A stretch of DNA of 5,948 nucleotides from Spirochaetota bacterium (GTDB taxonomy: Bacteria; Spirochaetota; JAGLSM01; JAKPMW01), in assembly GCA_029548715.1 (NCBI GenBank), contig JAKPMW010000249.1, positions 1-5,948 of the forward strand, read 5' to 3'. Positions 1 through 5,514 of this stretch are shown here, piece after piece. Numbering within the stretch: the first letter of the stretch is position 1; each line of letters opens with the position of its first letter. A model generated the notes under the pieces. That model was not told where the DNA came from, did no database searches, and saw only the letters and a list, made by a program, of their open reading frames with translations. A program made the position numbers and the translations under genes.

Positions 1-79
1 ATACTACCGCACTTTCAATCTGACCTGCAACGGTTTTCCGGCACACGTGGCAAAAACACGGACGGTTTCGGAACAGCAT

Positions 80-1303
80 CTACTCGGCGTACTTGTCCCG
101 GATGGCGCGGATGACATCGTAAATCGAAAGGAAGGCCTCAACCACGTCCGGGTCAAACTGGGTCCCGGCCTGCTGCTTGAGATACGCCAACACCTCTTCC
201 TCGTCCCATGCGTCCTTGTATACCCGTTTTGAAATCAGGGCATCATAGACATCAGCCAGCGCCACGATCCGGCCACTGATAGGAATATCCTCCCCGGCAA
301 GCCCGTTGCTCATGACATGATTTTCGCTCCAGACATCCTCAATATTCCCCGGATACCCCTTCCCGTCCCACCGCTCATGATGGGTCAGCGCCACCTCGGC
401 CGCGAGAGCATCCCAATCGGATGCCGCTTCGTCAAAGAGACGGGCGCCGCTTAATGTATGCGTCTTCATGACTGCATACTCCGGGTCAGTCAGCTTGCCG
501 GGCTTTTTGAGGATCGTGTCTGAAATGGCAACCTTGCCGACGTCATGCAGCATGGCCGAGATGCGCAGGGTGTCCTTGACCTTTTTGATGACTGTCCGCT
601 CGATTCCCTTGTTTTGCGCCCATTTTTCATAAATCTCGATGGCATAGGCACTGACCCGGTTGACATGGTTTCCGGTTTCCTTCGGGTCACGCAGCTCAGC
701 CATCCGTATCATCCGCAGGATGATTTCGCGCGTCATCTTGGCCCGCTCGATGGCCACGGAAGCGTTGTTGGCAAAAAAGTTGACATACATCATGTCATTT
801 TTGGAAAAGGCCTTGATCACGCCGTTTTTGTTGCGTGAATTGATGATCTGCATCACACCGATGATGGCCTGCCGGCTGGTCACCAGGGGCACCGTCAGGA
901 TGGACTTGGTCCGGTAATTCGACTTCTCGTCAAAACTCCGGTTAAACCGGTAGGGGACATCCTCTTCCAGTTCGTACACATCGCTGATCAGAAGCGGCTT
1001 TCCGGTTTGTGCCACGTACCCCGAGATGGACTTGTCACTGATCTCGATGGACTGGGTCGAATAGATATGCTTGTTGGCAGCAGGATCACGGGAAGCCAGG
1101 GTATCATTCTGGACATAACTGAACTGGAGCCGGTCACCCTCACGGAGGTAAATCGATCCGGCATCCGCGTTGGTAAATTGACGGGCCTCGTACAGGATCT
1201 TGTCGAGCAGTGCATCAATATCCTTGACGTGGTTGAGATCCTCAGTGATCTTGAGCAGATCACTGAGGCGTTTGCGATAGTTCCGGAACATCCCTTCAGG
1301 CAT
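80..1303 (-). CDS. GAF domain / HD-GYP cyclic di-GMP phosphodiesterase
   Basis: A 407-residue cytoplasmic protein with no membrane segment or signal peptide. A short helical N-terminus (about 1-27) leads into a GAF sensor domain (about 28-187), followed by an HD-GYP domain (about 195-405). The HD-GYP metal-site residues are all visible: H213 in the RDPKETGNH stretch, H253-D254 in MLHDVGK, K257, H282, H308-H309 in THHERWDGKGYP, the GYP triplet at 316-318, and D351 in ALADVYDAL. By family knowledge it should hydrolyse cyclic di-GMP and be tuned by a ligand or partner of the GAF domain. About a dozen extra residues lie between GYP and GEDIP (about 319-339), which I recall as typical of this GAF/HD-GYP subfamily. 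The ATG at 1303 has AAAGGTG 8 nt upstream (1312-1318). The gene lies 103 nt downstream of lgt on the same strand. The stop is TAG. The family call is firm; the signal sensed is unknown. Confidence 0.93.
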   Translation of the reverse strand: MPEGMFRNYRKRLSDLLKITEDLNHVKDIDALLDKILYEARQFTNADAGSIYLREGDRLQFSYVQNDTLASRDPAANKHIYSTQSIEISDKSISGYVAQTGKPLLISDVYELEEDVPYRFNRSFDEKSNYRTKSILTVPLVTSRQAIIGVMQIINSRNKNGVIKAFSKNDMMYVNFFANNASVAIERAKMTREIILRMIRMAELRDPKETGNHVNRVSAYAIEIYEKWAQNKGIERTVIKKVKDTLRISAMLHDVGKVAISDTILKKPGKLTDPEYAVMKTHTLSGARLFDEAASDWDALAAEVALTHHERWDGKGYPGNIEDVWSENHVMSNGLAGEDIPISGRIVALADVYDALISKRVYKDAWDEEEVLAYLKQQAGTQFDPDVVEAFLSIYDVIRAIRDKYAE

Positions 1304-1335
1304 GATGTACGCACCTTTACTGATCTCTTCCCGTT

Positions 1336-1364
1336 ATTATCGTCAGAAGTCCGGGCAAAATCGA
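1336..1364 (-). promoter_or_regulatory. Candidate promoter for the GAF/HD-GYP gene
   Basis: Read on the minus strand, GATAAT (1336-1341) matches five of six bases of the -10 consensus. It has a weak TCGATT (1359-1364) 17 nt upstream as a possible -35. Transcription would begin near 1329, leaving a leader of about 26 nt with the ribosome binding site. It would let the phosphodiesterase be expressed apart from lgt. Only the -10 box is good, so this is tentative. Confidence 0.25.
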
Positions 1365-1395
1365 GACAATCTACAAGCTGCGGTCTTGCCCGGGC
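1349..1395. repeat. Inverted repeat between lgt and the HD-GYP gene
   Basis: CCGGGCAA (1351-1358) and TTGCCCGG (1386-1393) form a perfect 8-bp stem around a 27-nt loop. No T tract follows on the minus strand, so it does not look like a standard intrinsic terminator. It could be an mRNA processing or stabilising stem, or chance in GC-rich DNA. Confidence 0.3.
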
Positions 1396-1406
1396 ACGAG
1401 CAGGCC

Positions 1407-2282
1407 CTACCCCCTGGCTGCCCGCCGGCGGATATGCACCAGACCCGAAATACCAACAACAATCATAATCAGGCAGAGCAGGTGGGCAACATTGAGCGCA
1501 TCAAGACTGAGTGTCTTGTACCCGTATTCACCATAGTCCTTGAAAAACTCGATCACAAACCGGAATGACCCGTAGGCGATCAGGAAAGCGGACGTCAATA
1601 CCCCGGTGCGGGGCCTGAACGAATGGATGAAGTAGAGAATCCCGAACGAAAGGGCGTTTTTGAACGACTCATAGATCTGGGTAGGATGGCGATACCCTTC
1701 GGCTCCATGAAAACTGACACCCCATGCTGCATCGGTTACCCCGCCGTACAGCTCGCCATTGATGAAATTCGCCAGCCGGCCAAAGGCCAGCATCGCCAGG
1801 GCCGGCAGAACCAGCATATCGGTGAGGGTAAAAAACGTGGGTCGCCCCTGCTTTCTGGAAAAGAGCCAGGTCACAAAGAGGACCCCGGCCAGACCGCCGT
1901 GGAACGAAAGCCCGCCCTTCCAGACCTGGAGAATCTCAAGAGGATTGGAAAGATAGTGACCAGGATTATAAATCAGGACCTCAAACAGCCGGGCACCAAC
2001 CACCACACCCGCAATCAGGAGCAGCACAAACCGCTCAAGAGCATCCTCACCCAGGGCGAGTGTCTTGTTGCGCGCAGCCCGTCTGAGCAGGTAAAACACA
2101 AGAAGAAATCCCACCATATAGACCAGGCCGTAGTAGCGGATGTTCAGCGGCCCGAGAGAGAGAAGTACCGGGCTGATGTCATGAACAAACGGGCCGTTTG
2201 CTGCCGCGATCAGGGCAACGAGTGCCGCGATAGCCAGCGTTCCAGCCAGGGGAAGCAAGGCCAACCAGTGTTTCCGTTCCAT
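1407..2282 (-). CDS. lgt: Prolipoprotein diacylglyceryl transferase (Lgt)
   Basis: A 291-residue inner-membrane enzyme that transfers diacylglyceryl from phosphatidylglycerol to the lipobox cysteine of prolipoproteins, the first step of lipoprotein maturation. The Lgt signature is clear: GRLANFINGELYG at 168-180 (R169, N172, E177), SFHGG with H128, HPTQIYE at 199-205, and YGSFRFVIEFF with Y237, R241 and E245. These correspond to E. coli H103, R143, N146, Y235, R239 and E243; Y51 of RYYGL matches Y26. The usual N-terminus aligns only from about residue 33. Before it lies an additional hydrophobic segment (about 8-28) after a basic MERKHW start. No ATG, GTG or TTG codon occurs between residue 9 and M56, so the extra helix is not a start-site error. 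GAGGAG (2295-2300) lies 12 nt upstream of the ATG, a long spacing. The stop is TAG. It is divergent from a lipoprotein gene. Confidence 0.96.
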   Translation of the reverse strand: MERKHWLALLPLAGTLAIAALVALIAAANGPFVHDISPVLLSLGPLNIRYYGLVYMVGFLLVFYLLRRAARNKTLALGEDALERFVLLLIAGVVVGARLFEVLIYNPGHYLSNPLEILQVWKGGLSFHGGLAGVLFVTWLFSRKQGRPTFFTLTDMLVLPALAMLAFGRLANFINGELYGGVTDAAWGVSFHGAEGYRHPTQIYESFKNALSFGILYFIHSFRPRTGVLTSAFLIAYGSFRFVIEFFKDYGEYGYKTLSLDALNVAHLLCLIMIVVGISGLVHIRRRAARG

Positions 2283-2309
2283 AAGCGTGCTGCGCTCCTC
2301 ACGTCGTAA

Positions 2310-2336
2310 GGGATATCCCGGTCAATAACCTTGACC
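2310..2336. promoter_or_regulatory. Adjacent dyads upstream of lgt (operator or leader hairpin)
   Basis: GGGATATCCC (2310-2319) is a perfect 10-bp palindrome. It abuts a perfect 6-bp inverted repeat with a 5-nt centre, GGTCAA-TAACC-TTGACC (2320-2336). The pair lies 28-54 nt ahead of the lgt start codon. In DNA it could bind a dimeric regulator; in an lgt transcript starting further upstream, the second dyad would form a 6-bp stem with a 5-nt loop. I see no convincing lgt promoter boxes, so the transcription start relative to these dyads is unknown. Confidence 0.4.
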
Positions 2337-2373
2337 CTCGTAAAACTAACCAAAATCTTCAGTCGTTACCTCG

Positions 2374-2383
2374 CCGAATTCGG
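2374..2383. repeat. Perfect 10-bp palindrome CCGAATTCGG
   Basis: CCGAATTCGG lies in the lgt/rhodanese divergent region, between the lgt-proximal dyads and the rhodanese promoter. It could be half of a regulator site, but a 10-bp palindrome alone is weak evidence. Confidence 0.25.
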
Positions 2384-2405
2384 GGGGAGAGAAAATTTTT
2401 GTCGC

Positions 2406-2434
2406 TTGCACACAGGCATGCAAGGGTCTATCAT
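2406..2434 (+). promoter_or_regulatory. Candidate sigma-70-type promoter of the rhodanese gene
   Basis: TTGCAC (2406-2411) and TATCAT (2429-2434) are 17 nt apart. The -10 matches five of six consensus bases and the -35 three. Transcription would start near 2441, about 33 nt before the ATG at 2474. An inverted repeat, CTTGCA-N8-TGCAAG (2405-2424), overlaps the -35 box and most of the spacer, where a bound repressor would block RNA polymerase. Confidence 0.45.
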
Positions 2435-2473
2435 GTTCGTCATCACAGGTATCACAAAGAGACGGGGGATATC

Positions 2474-2875
2474 ATGAATACATACCGGATTGTCTTCATC
2501 TGCACGCTGCTTGCCGCCTGCTTCTGGGCTGGAGGCTGTTCACAAAAAACCACGCCCGGCGAAGAACCCGCCTCGCGTATCGGATACACTGAGCTGACAA
2601 ACCTCCAGGCCTCCGGCAAACAGGTCGTTCTTCTCGATATCCGCCGGGATGACGAAGTCGCGAGAGGGATGATCCCTGGGGCGAAGCACATCCCGCTGGC
2701 CGAACTCAAGCTGCGAATCCATGAAGTCCCGACCAACGCCGTTGTGGTCATCTACTGTGCCAGCGGCAAACGTGTTCCTAAGGCGGTCCCGATCCTGAAA
2801 GCAGCAGGTCACACTGCACTGTACGACTTCATCTCCGTGACAAACTGGCGGGGAACACTTGCAAGGCCCCGCTGA
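2474..2875 (+). CDS. Rhodanese-domain lipoprotein
   Basis: A 133-residue precursor: a lipoprotein-type signal sequence (1-21), a short linker (about 23-35) and one rhodanese domain (about 36-127). The domain shows LLDIRRDDEVARGMIPGA (52-69), an IPLAEL segment, and the active-site loop CASGKR with catalytic C95 and R100. It should carry sulfur as a persulfide on C95, in the periplasm once exported. The lipobox is ambiguous: LAAC ending at C16 fits the consensus but leaves a very short hydrophobic core, while AGGC ending at C22 has alanine at -3. The start is set at ATG 2474 by GGGGGA (2464-2469) 4 nt ahead and because the signal sequence begins there. An in-frame ATG at 2399 would add 25 residues ahead of the signal and lies upstream of the candidate promoter. 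The last 17 nt overlap the next gene. The sulfur donor and acceptor are unknown. Confidence 0.85.
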   Translation: MNTYRIVFICTLLAACFWAGGCSQKTTPGEEPASRIGYTELTNLQASGKQVVLLDIRRDDEVARGMIPGAKHIPLAELKLRIHEVPTNAVVVIYCASGKRVPKAVPILKAAGHTALYDFISVTNWRGTLARPR

Positions 2876-3491
2876 CAGGCTGGATATCGTCTCAACCCTG
2901 TATGCCGATGTTCCCGTTTTGATGAAGGACCTCCCTGGCGATGCCACGGTCTGGTGTGCCGGAAGACGAAAGCCGGATCTGATCCGTGCCATTCGTGAAC
3001 ACAGGCCGGGCATCAGGCCGGTCCTGATCGGCAAGGACCGGGATGAACTGTTTCTCGAGCGGGACGTCCTCCAGGACATCCCAAGCATGGGCTTTCTCCG
3101 GGCCCTGGATCAACCCGGCTGGACAACCGGCCTGCCCTATCCTGTGCATGCGGCCAGCCTGGCCTTTCGTTTTTCAGCCTTGCACGATGCTGCACGAATC
3201 CACTGCATCGGCGAGCTGGCCGAAAAAATGTCCCGGGGCGGGATTCTGATCTGGTCCGATTTTTTTTTGCCGCAAACCCTCGAACTGCAGGCCCTCTACC
3301 TCGCAGAATATGCACGCCTGAGCGGGGAAGACAGCGCGGACACAGGAGAATTTGAACAGAGTTTCCTCACGCATCACCCCAATCCGGTACTGCTGGAGAC
3401 AGCCATCAGCGAAGTCTATGCCGGCGGGTTTGCCAATGCAGAAATTGTCTCCAAACGGCTCGGTGTCGCTGTCCTCATGGCGCGAAAATAG
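2859..3491 (+). CDS. Class I methyltransferase-like protein with degenerate SAM loop
   Basis: A 210-residue protein, probably cytoplasmic, with no signal peptide. The pattern resembles a small Rossmann-fold methyltransferase: a leading helix (about 6-25), a strand-loop-helix at 29-48 where motif I would lie, a strand ending in IGKD (57-60), then EKMSRGGILIWSDFF (122-136), like the usual LxxGGxLxxxD segment, and a C-terminal GGFANAEIVSKRLGVAVLMARK-type end (189-210). The glycine-rich motif I is missing: the position reads VWCAGRRKPD, so SAM binding is doubtful. The first possible start after an in-frame stop at 2838 is TTG 2859, preceded by GGCGGGG with 5-nt spacing. ATG 2922 is the next choice but removes the leading helix. 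The TTG lies inside the rhodanese gene, implying translational coupling. Nine T's at 3260-3268 interrupt the codons for DFFL. The fold call is moderate; catalytic activity is uncertain. Confidence 0.55.
   Translation: MQGPADRLDIVSTLYADVPVLMKDLPGDATVWCAGRRKPDLIRAIREHRPGIRPVLIGKDRDELFLERDVLQDIPSMGFLRALDQPGWTTGLPYPVHAASLAFRFSALHDAARIHCIGELAEKMSRGGILIWSDFFLPQTLELQALYLAEYARLSGEDSADTGEFEQSFLTHHPNPVLLETAISEVYAGGFANAEIVSKRLGVAVLMARK
3260..3268 (+). repeat. Homopolymeric T9 tract inside the methyltransferase-like gene
   Basis: Nine consecutive T's encode part of SDFFL directly after the GGILIW strand. Slippage by one base in either direction reaches a stop after 17 or 28 further codons, removing the C-terminal third. 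The tract could be a replication or transcription slippage site, or a point of sequencing error; the frame as given is intact. Confidence 0.6.
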
Positions 3492-3524
3492 GCCGGACTG
3501 CAGCGCCCTCCGGACAAGCCGGCC
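3491..3524. terminator. GC-rich stem between convergent genes
   Basis: GGCCGG (3491-3496) and CCGGCC (3519-3524) form a 6-bp stem. An alternative inner stem is CCGGA/TCCGG (3493-3497 with 3509-3513). It lies in the 50-nt gap between the converging methyltransferase-like and glycosyltransferase-like genes, where a bidirectional terminator is expected. No T tract follows on either strand, so intrinsic termination would be weak. Confidence 0.25.
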
Positions 3525-3541
3525 AAGAGTCGCATACCCAA

Positions 3542-4645
3542 TCAGATGTGGCAATACTCAATGAAACGTTGCGCAGCCACCTGCGTTCCATCGGTCGACA
3601 TCGGCGCCCTGTGTTCAGCATGCCTTGCATCCCGGGCCCGAACAGCGGCCTCCAGCGCCCCGGCCCATTCACCCCGCTCGAAAGCCTCCATGGAGAGCGC
3701 CATCCCGCCAAGAGAGTGCCGGATCAGCGCTTCAAGCCAGGGCACCTCGGGAAAATCCCCTCTCTCGGTATAGACGATCGGGGTATCGCAGGCAATGGCA
3801 TCCGTGACAATCCCGTATCCCGGCTTGGTCACCACAATGTCCGAGGCAGCAACAAGCGAAGGAAAGTCGGGGTTGCCCGCCGGCACCTGAATTCCGTTGT
3901 GCAGTTGCAGATCCATAGGTGCCGGCAGGAGAAAAAGCGTATCCCGCATGGCCTCAAGCCGGTGTCTGGCGTCGCTGTTCAGGACAAGTCCACTGAAGGC
4001 AACGAGCACAACACGCAGGCCGTCCGGGATCCCGAATCGTGTCCGGACCTGGGCCCGGCTCATCTGCGGATGGCGACAGGCAAGCGGGATCTCCTCCTGA
4101 CAGGGAAAAGCGTCCGCAGGGGGACTGAATGGCAACCTGAGGTAGAGACCAGCACGCCGGTAACATGCGGCGGCCAGCTCCGCCGCATGGGCAAACACCG
4201 GATTGCAATCACGGTAGTACCCGTAGACCCAATCCCAGGAAAAATTCCCCATTCCCACCGAGGGCAGCCCCTCACGAAATGCCGCCTCGAACGGAAGAAA
4301 TGGAAGATCACACCAGACTGCAGAGATATGCTCACGCACAAGAAAATCCCGTTCCCGCTCAATCAGGCTTCCTGCATCACTGATCAGGGAATCAAGCCGC
4401 TCGGCCGTCTCCTCAAGGGAGAAATATCGGGGATCCTTTTGCACAAGACCAAAATCAAGAGCCACACTGCGCAGATGAACCGAGGGTCTCTCCCTGCAGA
4501 GCCGCTCAAACAGGAATCCCGGCGCGGCTGTCACCACAAAAATCCTGGCATCCGGCCGCAGCCGCGCCATCTCGTCAATGACTGCCGCAGAACGAACTGC
4601 ATGCCCATAGCCATGGGAAGAGAGATAGCAGGCAATATTTGGCAT
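3542..4645 (-). CDS. Stand-alone GT-B protein like the L-arabinokinase N-terminal domain
   Basis: A 367-residue cytoplasmic protein with two Rossmann-like halves of GT-B type. The N-terminal half has SHGYGHAVRS (10-19), FVVTAAPGFLFE (36-47), LDFGLVQKD (63-71) and NFSWDWVYGYY (134-144). The C-terminal half has a strand VVLVAFSG (212-219), AASDIVVTKPGYG (266-278), then TDAIACDTPIVYTER (281-295), the usual nucleotide-sugar-binding region. This order and wording match, from memory, the N-terminal domain of plant and bacterial L-arabinokinases (GHGFGHATR, NFSWDFIY, KIGYGTVSEAL). In those proteins a GHMP kinase follows; here the frame stops and no kinase lies in the window. A sugar-nucleotide substrate is inferred, but the acceptor is unknown. 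ATG 4645 lies 6 nt after the stop of the upstream secreted-protein gene; a weak GGCGGA (4658-4663) sits 12 nt ahead, suggesting translational coupling. The stop is TGA. Confidence 0.78.
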   Translation of the reverse strand: MPNIACYLSSHGYGHAVRSAAVIDEMARLRPDARIFVVTAAPGFLFERLCRERPSVHLRSVALDFGLVQKDPRYFSLEETAERLDSLISDAGSLIERERDFLVREHISAVWCDLPFLPFEAAFREGLPSVGMGNFSWDWVYGYYRDCNPVFAHAAELAAACYRRAGLYLRLPFSPPADAFPCQEEIPLACRHPQMSRAQVRTRFGIPDGLRVVLVAFSGLVLNSDARHRLEAMRDTLFLLPAPMDLQLHNGIQVPAGNPDFPSLVAASDIVVTKPGYGIVTDAIACDTPIVYTERGDFPEVPWLEALIRHSLGGMALSMEAFERGEWAGALEAAVRARDARHAEHRAPMSTDGTQVAAQRFIEYCHI

Positions 4646-4651
4646 ACAGGA

Positions 4652-5344
4652 TCAGCGTCCGCCGGCAGGGGTTGCCGTCTGTTGCATCGTCTCGGCATAC
4701 ATCCTGAGCATGACTATCCCGTGGCGGAGTTCGTTTTCCATATTCTGCAACTGGGGCACCTTATTGGAAGACCTTCCGGGAAGCAGCACAAACGCACTCA
4801 CCACCTGCTGGAGCATTTTCATGTCTTCCCGTAAAACCTTGAGTTCATTAGCGGCCTTTTTCTGCATGGCAGCCTCGAACTCACCTCGCCATCTCCCCAT
4901 GATCCGCTCGTACACCTTTTCGAATGCATCAAAATCAGCAAAGTCTGCATCGGCCAGCGAGTATTTGCCAAAAAAGTCCTTGGTGTACTCGGGATTGTCC
5001 CTGTGCGACATCTCGACAAGCTGCTTGAGCTGCTCGATCCGGGTAATATTTTCAAGATTGCGATAATACAATTCCTGTGCCATCTCGTGGCCTGGTCGCT
5101 TGTACACAATGTACGAGGTTGTGACAGCCGTAAACTGCTTCATCGCAGCCTCGACTTCACCATATTTCGCTGTCTCACCCTTCATGATAAATCTGATGAG
5201 CGACAGGCGCCAGGCATCACTCTCATTCGTATACCTGAGCCCGACAGCCCTGGCATTGGTCTCTGAAACGGAAGAAGGAACCGCCTGCGCCCACAGGCCG
5301 GCAGAAACGAGCATCAAACACAATACAGTCATCACGCGGAACAT
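4652..5344 (-). CDS. Secreted helical protein of unknown family
   Basis: A 230-residue precursor. I do not recognise the family. Residues 1-21 form a signal peptide (MFRVMTVLCLMLVSAGLWAQA) with an AQA site predicting cleavage before V22; no cysteine follows, so it is not a lipoprotein. The mature part is charged and almost wholly helical by composition: a segment at 41-56, a long helix around 86-112, a DADFADFDAFEKVYERIMGRW region at 132-152 and a probable coiled coil at about 155-184. The C-terminal tail after 218 is rich in Q, T, A and G. The frame stays open to an ATG at 5485, but that start would bury the signal peptide. GGAGGT (5351-5356) lies exactly 6 nt before the ATG at 5344. The next gene is the GT-B protein 6 nt downstream. 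A periplasmic or surface role is inferred from the signal peptide alone. Confidence 0.8.
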   Translation of the reverse strand: MFRVMTVLCLMLVSAGLWAQAVPSSVSETNARAVGLRYTNESDAWRLSLIRFIMKGETAKYGEVEAAMKQFTAVTTSYIVYKRPGHEMAQELYYRNLENITRIEQLKQLVEMSHRDNPEYTKDFFGKYSLADADFADFDAFEKVYERIMGRWRGEFEAAMQKKAANELKVLREDMKMLQQVVSAFVLLPGRSSNKVPQLQNMENELRHGIVMLRMYAETMQQTATPAGGR

Positions 5345-5375
5345 CGCCACACCTCCATGTATACAGTCATCCCGC
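5323..5375. repeat. Pair of 15-bp direct repeats around the secreted-protein start
   Basis: ATACAGTCATCACGC (5323-5337) and ATACAGTCATCCCGC (5361-5375) match at 14 of 15 bases, 38 bp apart. One copy lies in the signal-peptide codons and the other just upstream of the ribosome binding site. They may be regulator half-sites, the remnant of a small local duplication, or chance. Confidence 0.4.
5351..5356 (-). promoter_or_regulatory. Ribosome binding site that fixes the secreted-protein start
   Basis: GGAGGT on the minus strand lies 6 nt before ATG 5344. It decides for the short form, which begins with a signal peptide, over the 47-codon-longer reading from 5485. Confidence 0.8.
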
Positions 5376-5419
5376 CAGTCGCCATCCATGGCTCTGGCAC
5401 GCAAGAAACGACCTCTCTT

Positions 5420-5448
5420 CATATCGACCAAAGAGGGGAAGAATTCAA
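5420..5448 (-). promoter_or_regulatory. Weak candidate promoter for the secreted-protein / GT-B pair
   Basis: On the minus strand TTGAAT (5443-5448) and GATATG (5420-5425) are 17 nt apart. The -35 matches four and the -10 three of six consensus bases. Position and spacing are sensible, with a leader of about 70 nt, but the boxes are poor. Confidence 0.2.
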
Positions 5449-5500
5449 ATTTCTTTTGAGGGGGCATTGCCGGATGACGATACACATACAGGGAGATACC

Positions 5501-5507
5501 AAGGAGG
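5501..5507 (+). promoter_or_regulatory. Consensus Shine-Dalgarno sequence of the last gene
   Basis: AAGGAGG lies 7 nt before ATG 5515. This is the strongest ribosome binding site in the window and the main reason to accept the partial frame that follows. Confidence 0.85.
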
Positions 5508-5514
5508 ATTGCTC

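Noticed and set aside
1..79. Possible terminator after the HD-GYP stop codon.
   Set aside because: Only 4-bp stems can be drawn around the T5 run, with no stem directly before it; nothing else is recognisable in these 79 bases.
1007..1468. A plus-strand frame of 153 codons opposite the start of the GAF/HD-GYP gene.
   Set aside because: Antisense to conserved GAF residues; composition is not protein-like at its end.
1623..2309. A 228-codon plus-strand frame opposite lgt.
   Set aside because: It has a low-complexity polar composition with no motif, and the minus strand carries the full Lgt signature.
2399..2473. Upstream ATG for the rhodanese gene.
   Set aside because: It would precede the lipoprotein signal by 25 residues and lies upstream of the likely transcription start.
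2540..3088. A 182-codon minus-strand frame spanning the rhodanese/methyltransferase-like junction.
   Set aside because: No recognisable motif; it lies antisense to two frames with family-like features.
3548..4834. A 428-codon open frame on the plus strand opposite the GT-B gene and the end of the secreted-protein gene.
   Set aside because: Its translation is rich in R, H, P, G and Q with no domain pattern, whereas the opposite strand encodes recognisable GT-B motifs. It is an antisense shadow of a GC-rich gene.
5357..5362. TATACA-like -10 box on the minus strand just ahead of the secreted-protein ribosome site.
   Set aside because: Transcription would start inside or after the Shine-Dalgarno sequence, which would leave the message without a usable leader.
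5395..5411. TGGCACG resembling the -24 element of a sigma-54 promoter, plus strand.
   Set aside because: No TTGCA-like -12 element follows at the required spacing; the sequence there reads AAACG.
5345..5485. N-terminal extension of the secreted protein to an upstream ATG.
   Set aside because: It would place 47 residues before a clear signal peptide, and GGAGGT sits exactly before the internal ATG at 5344.
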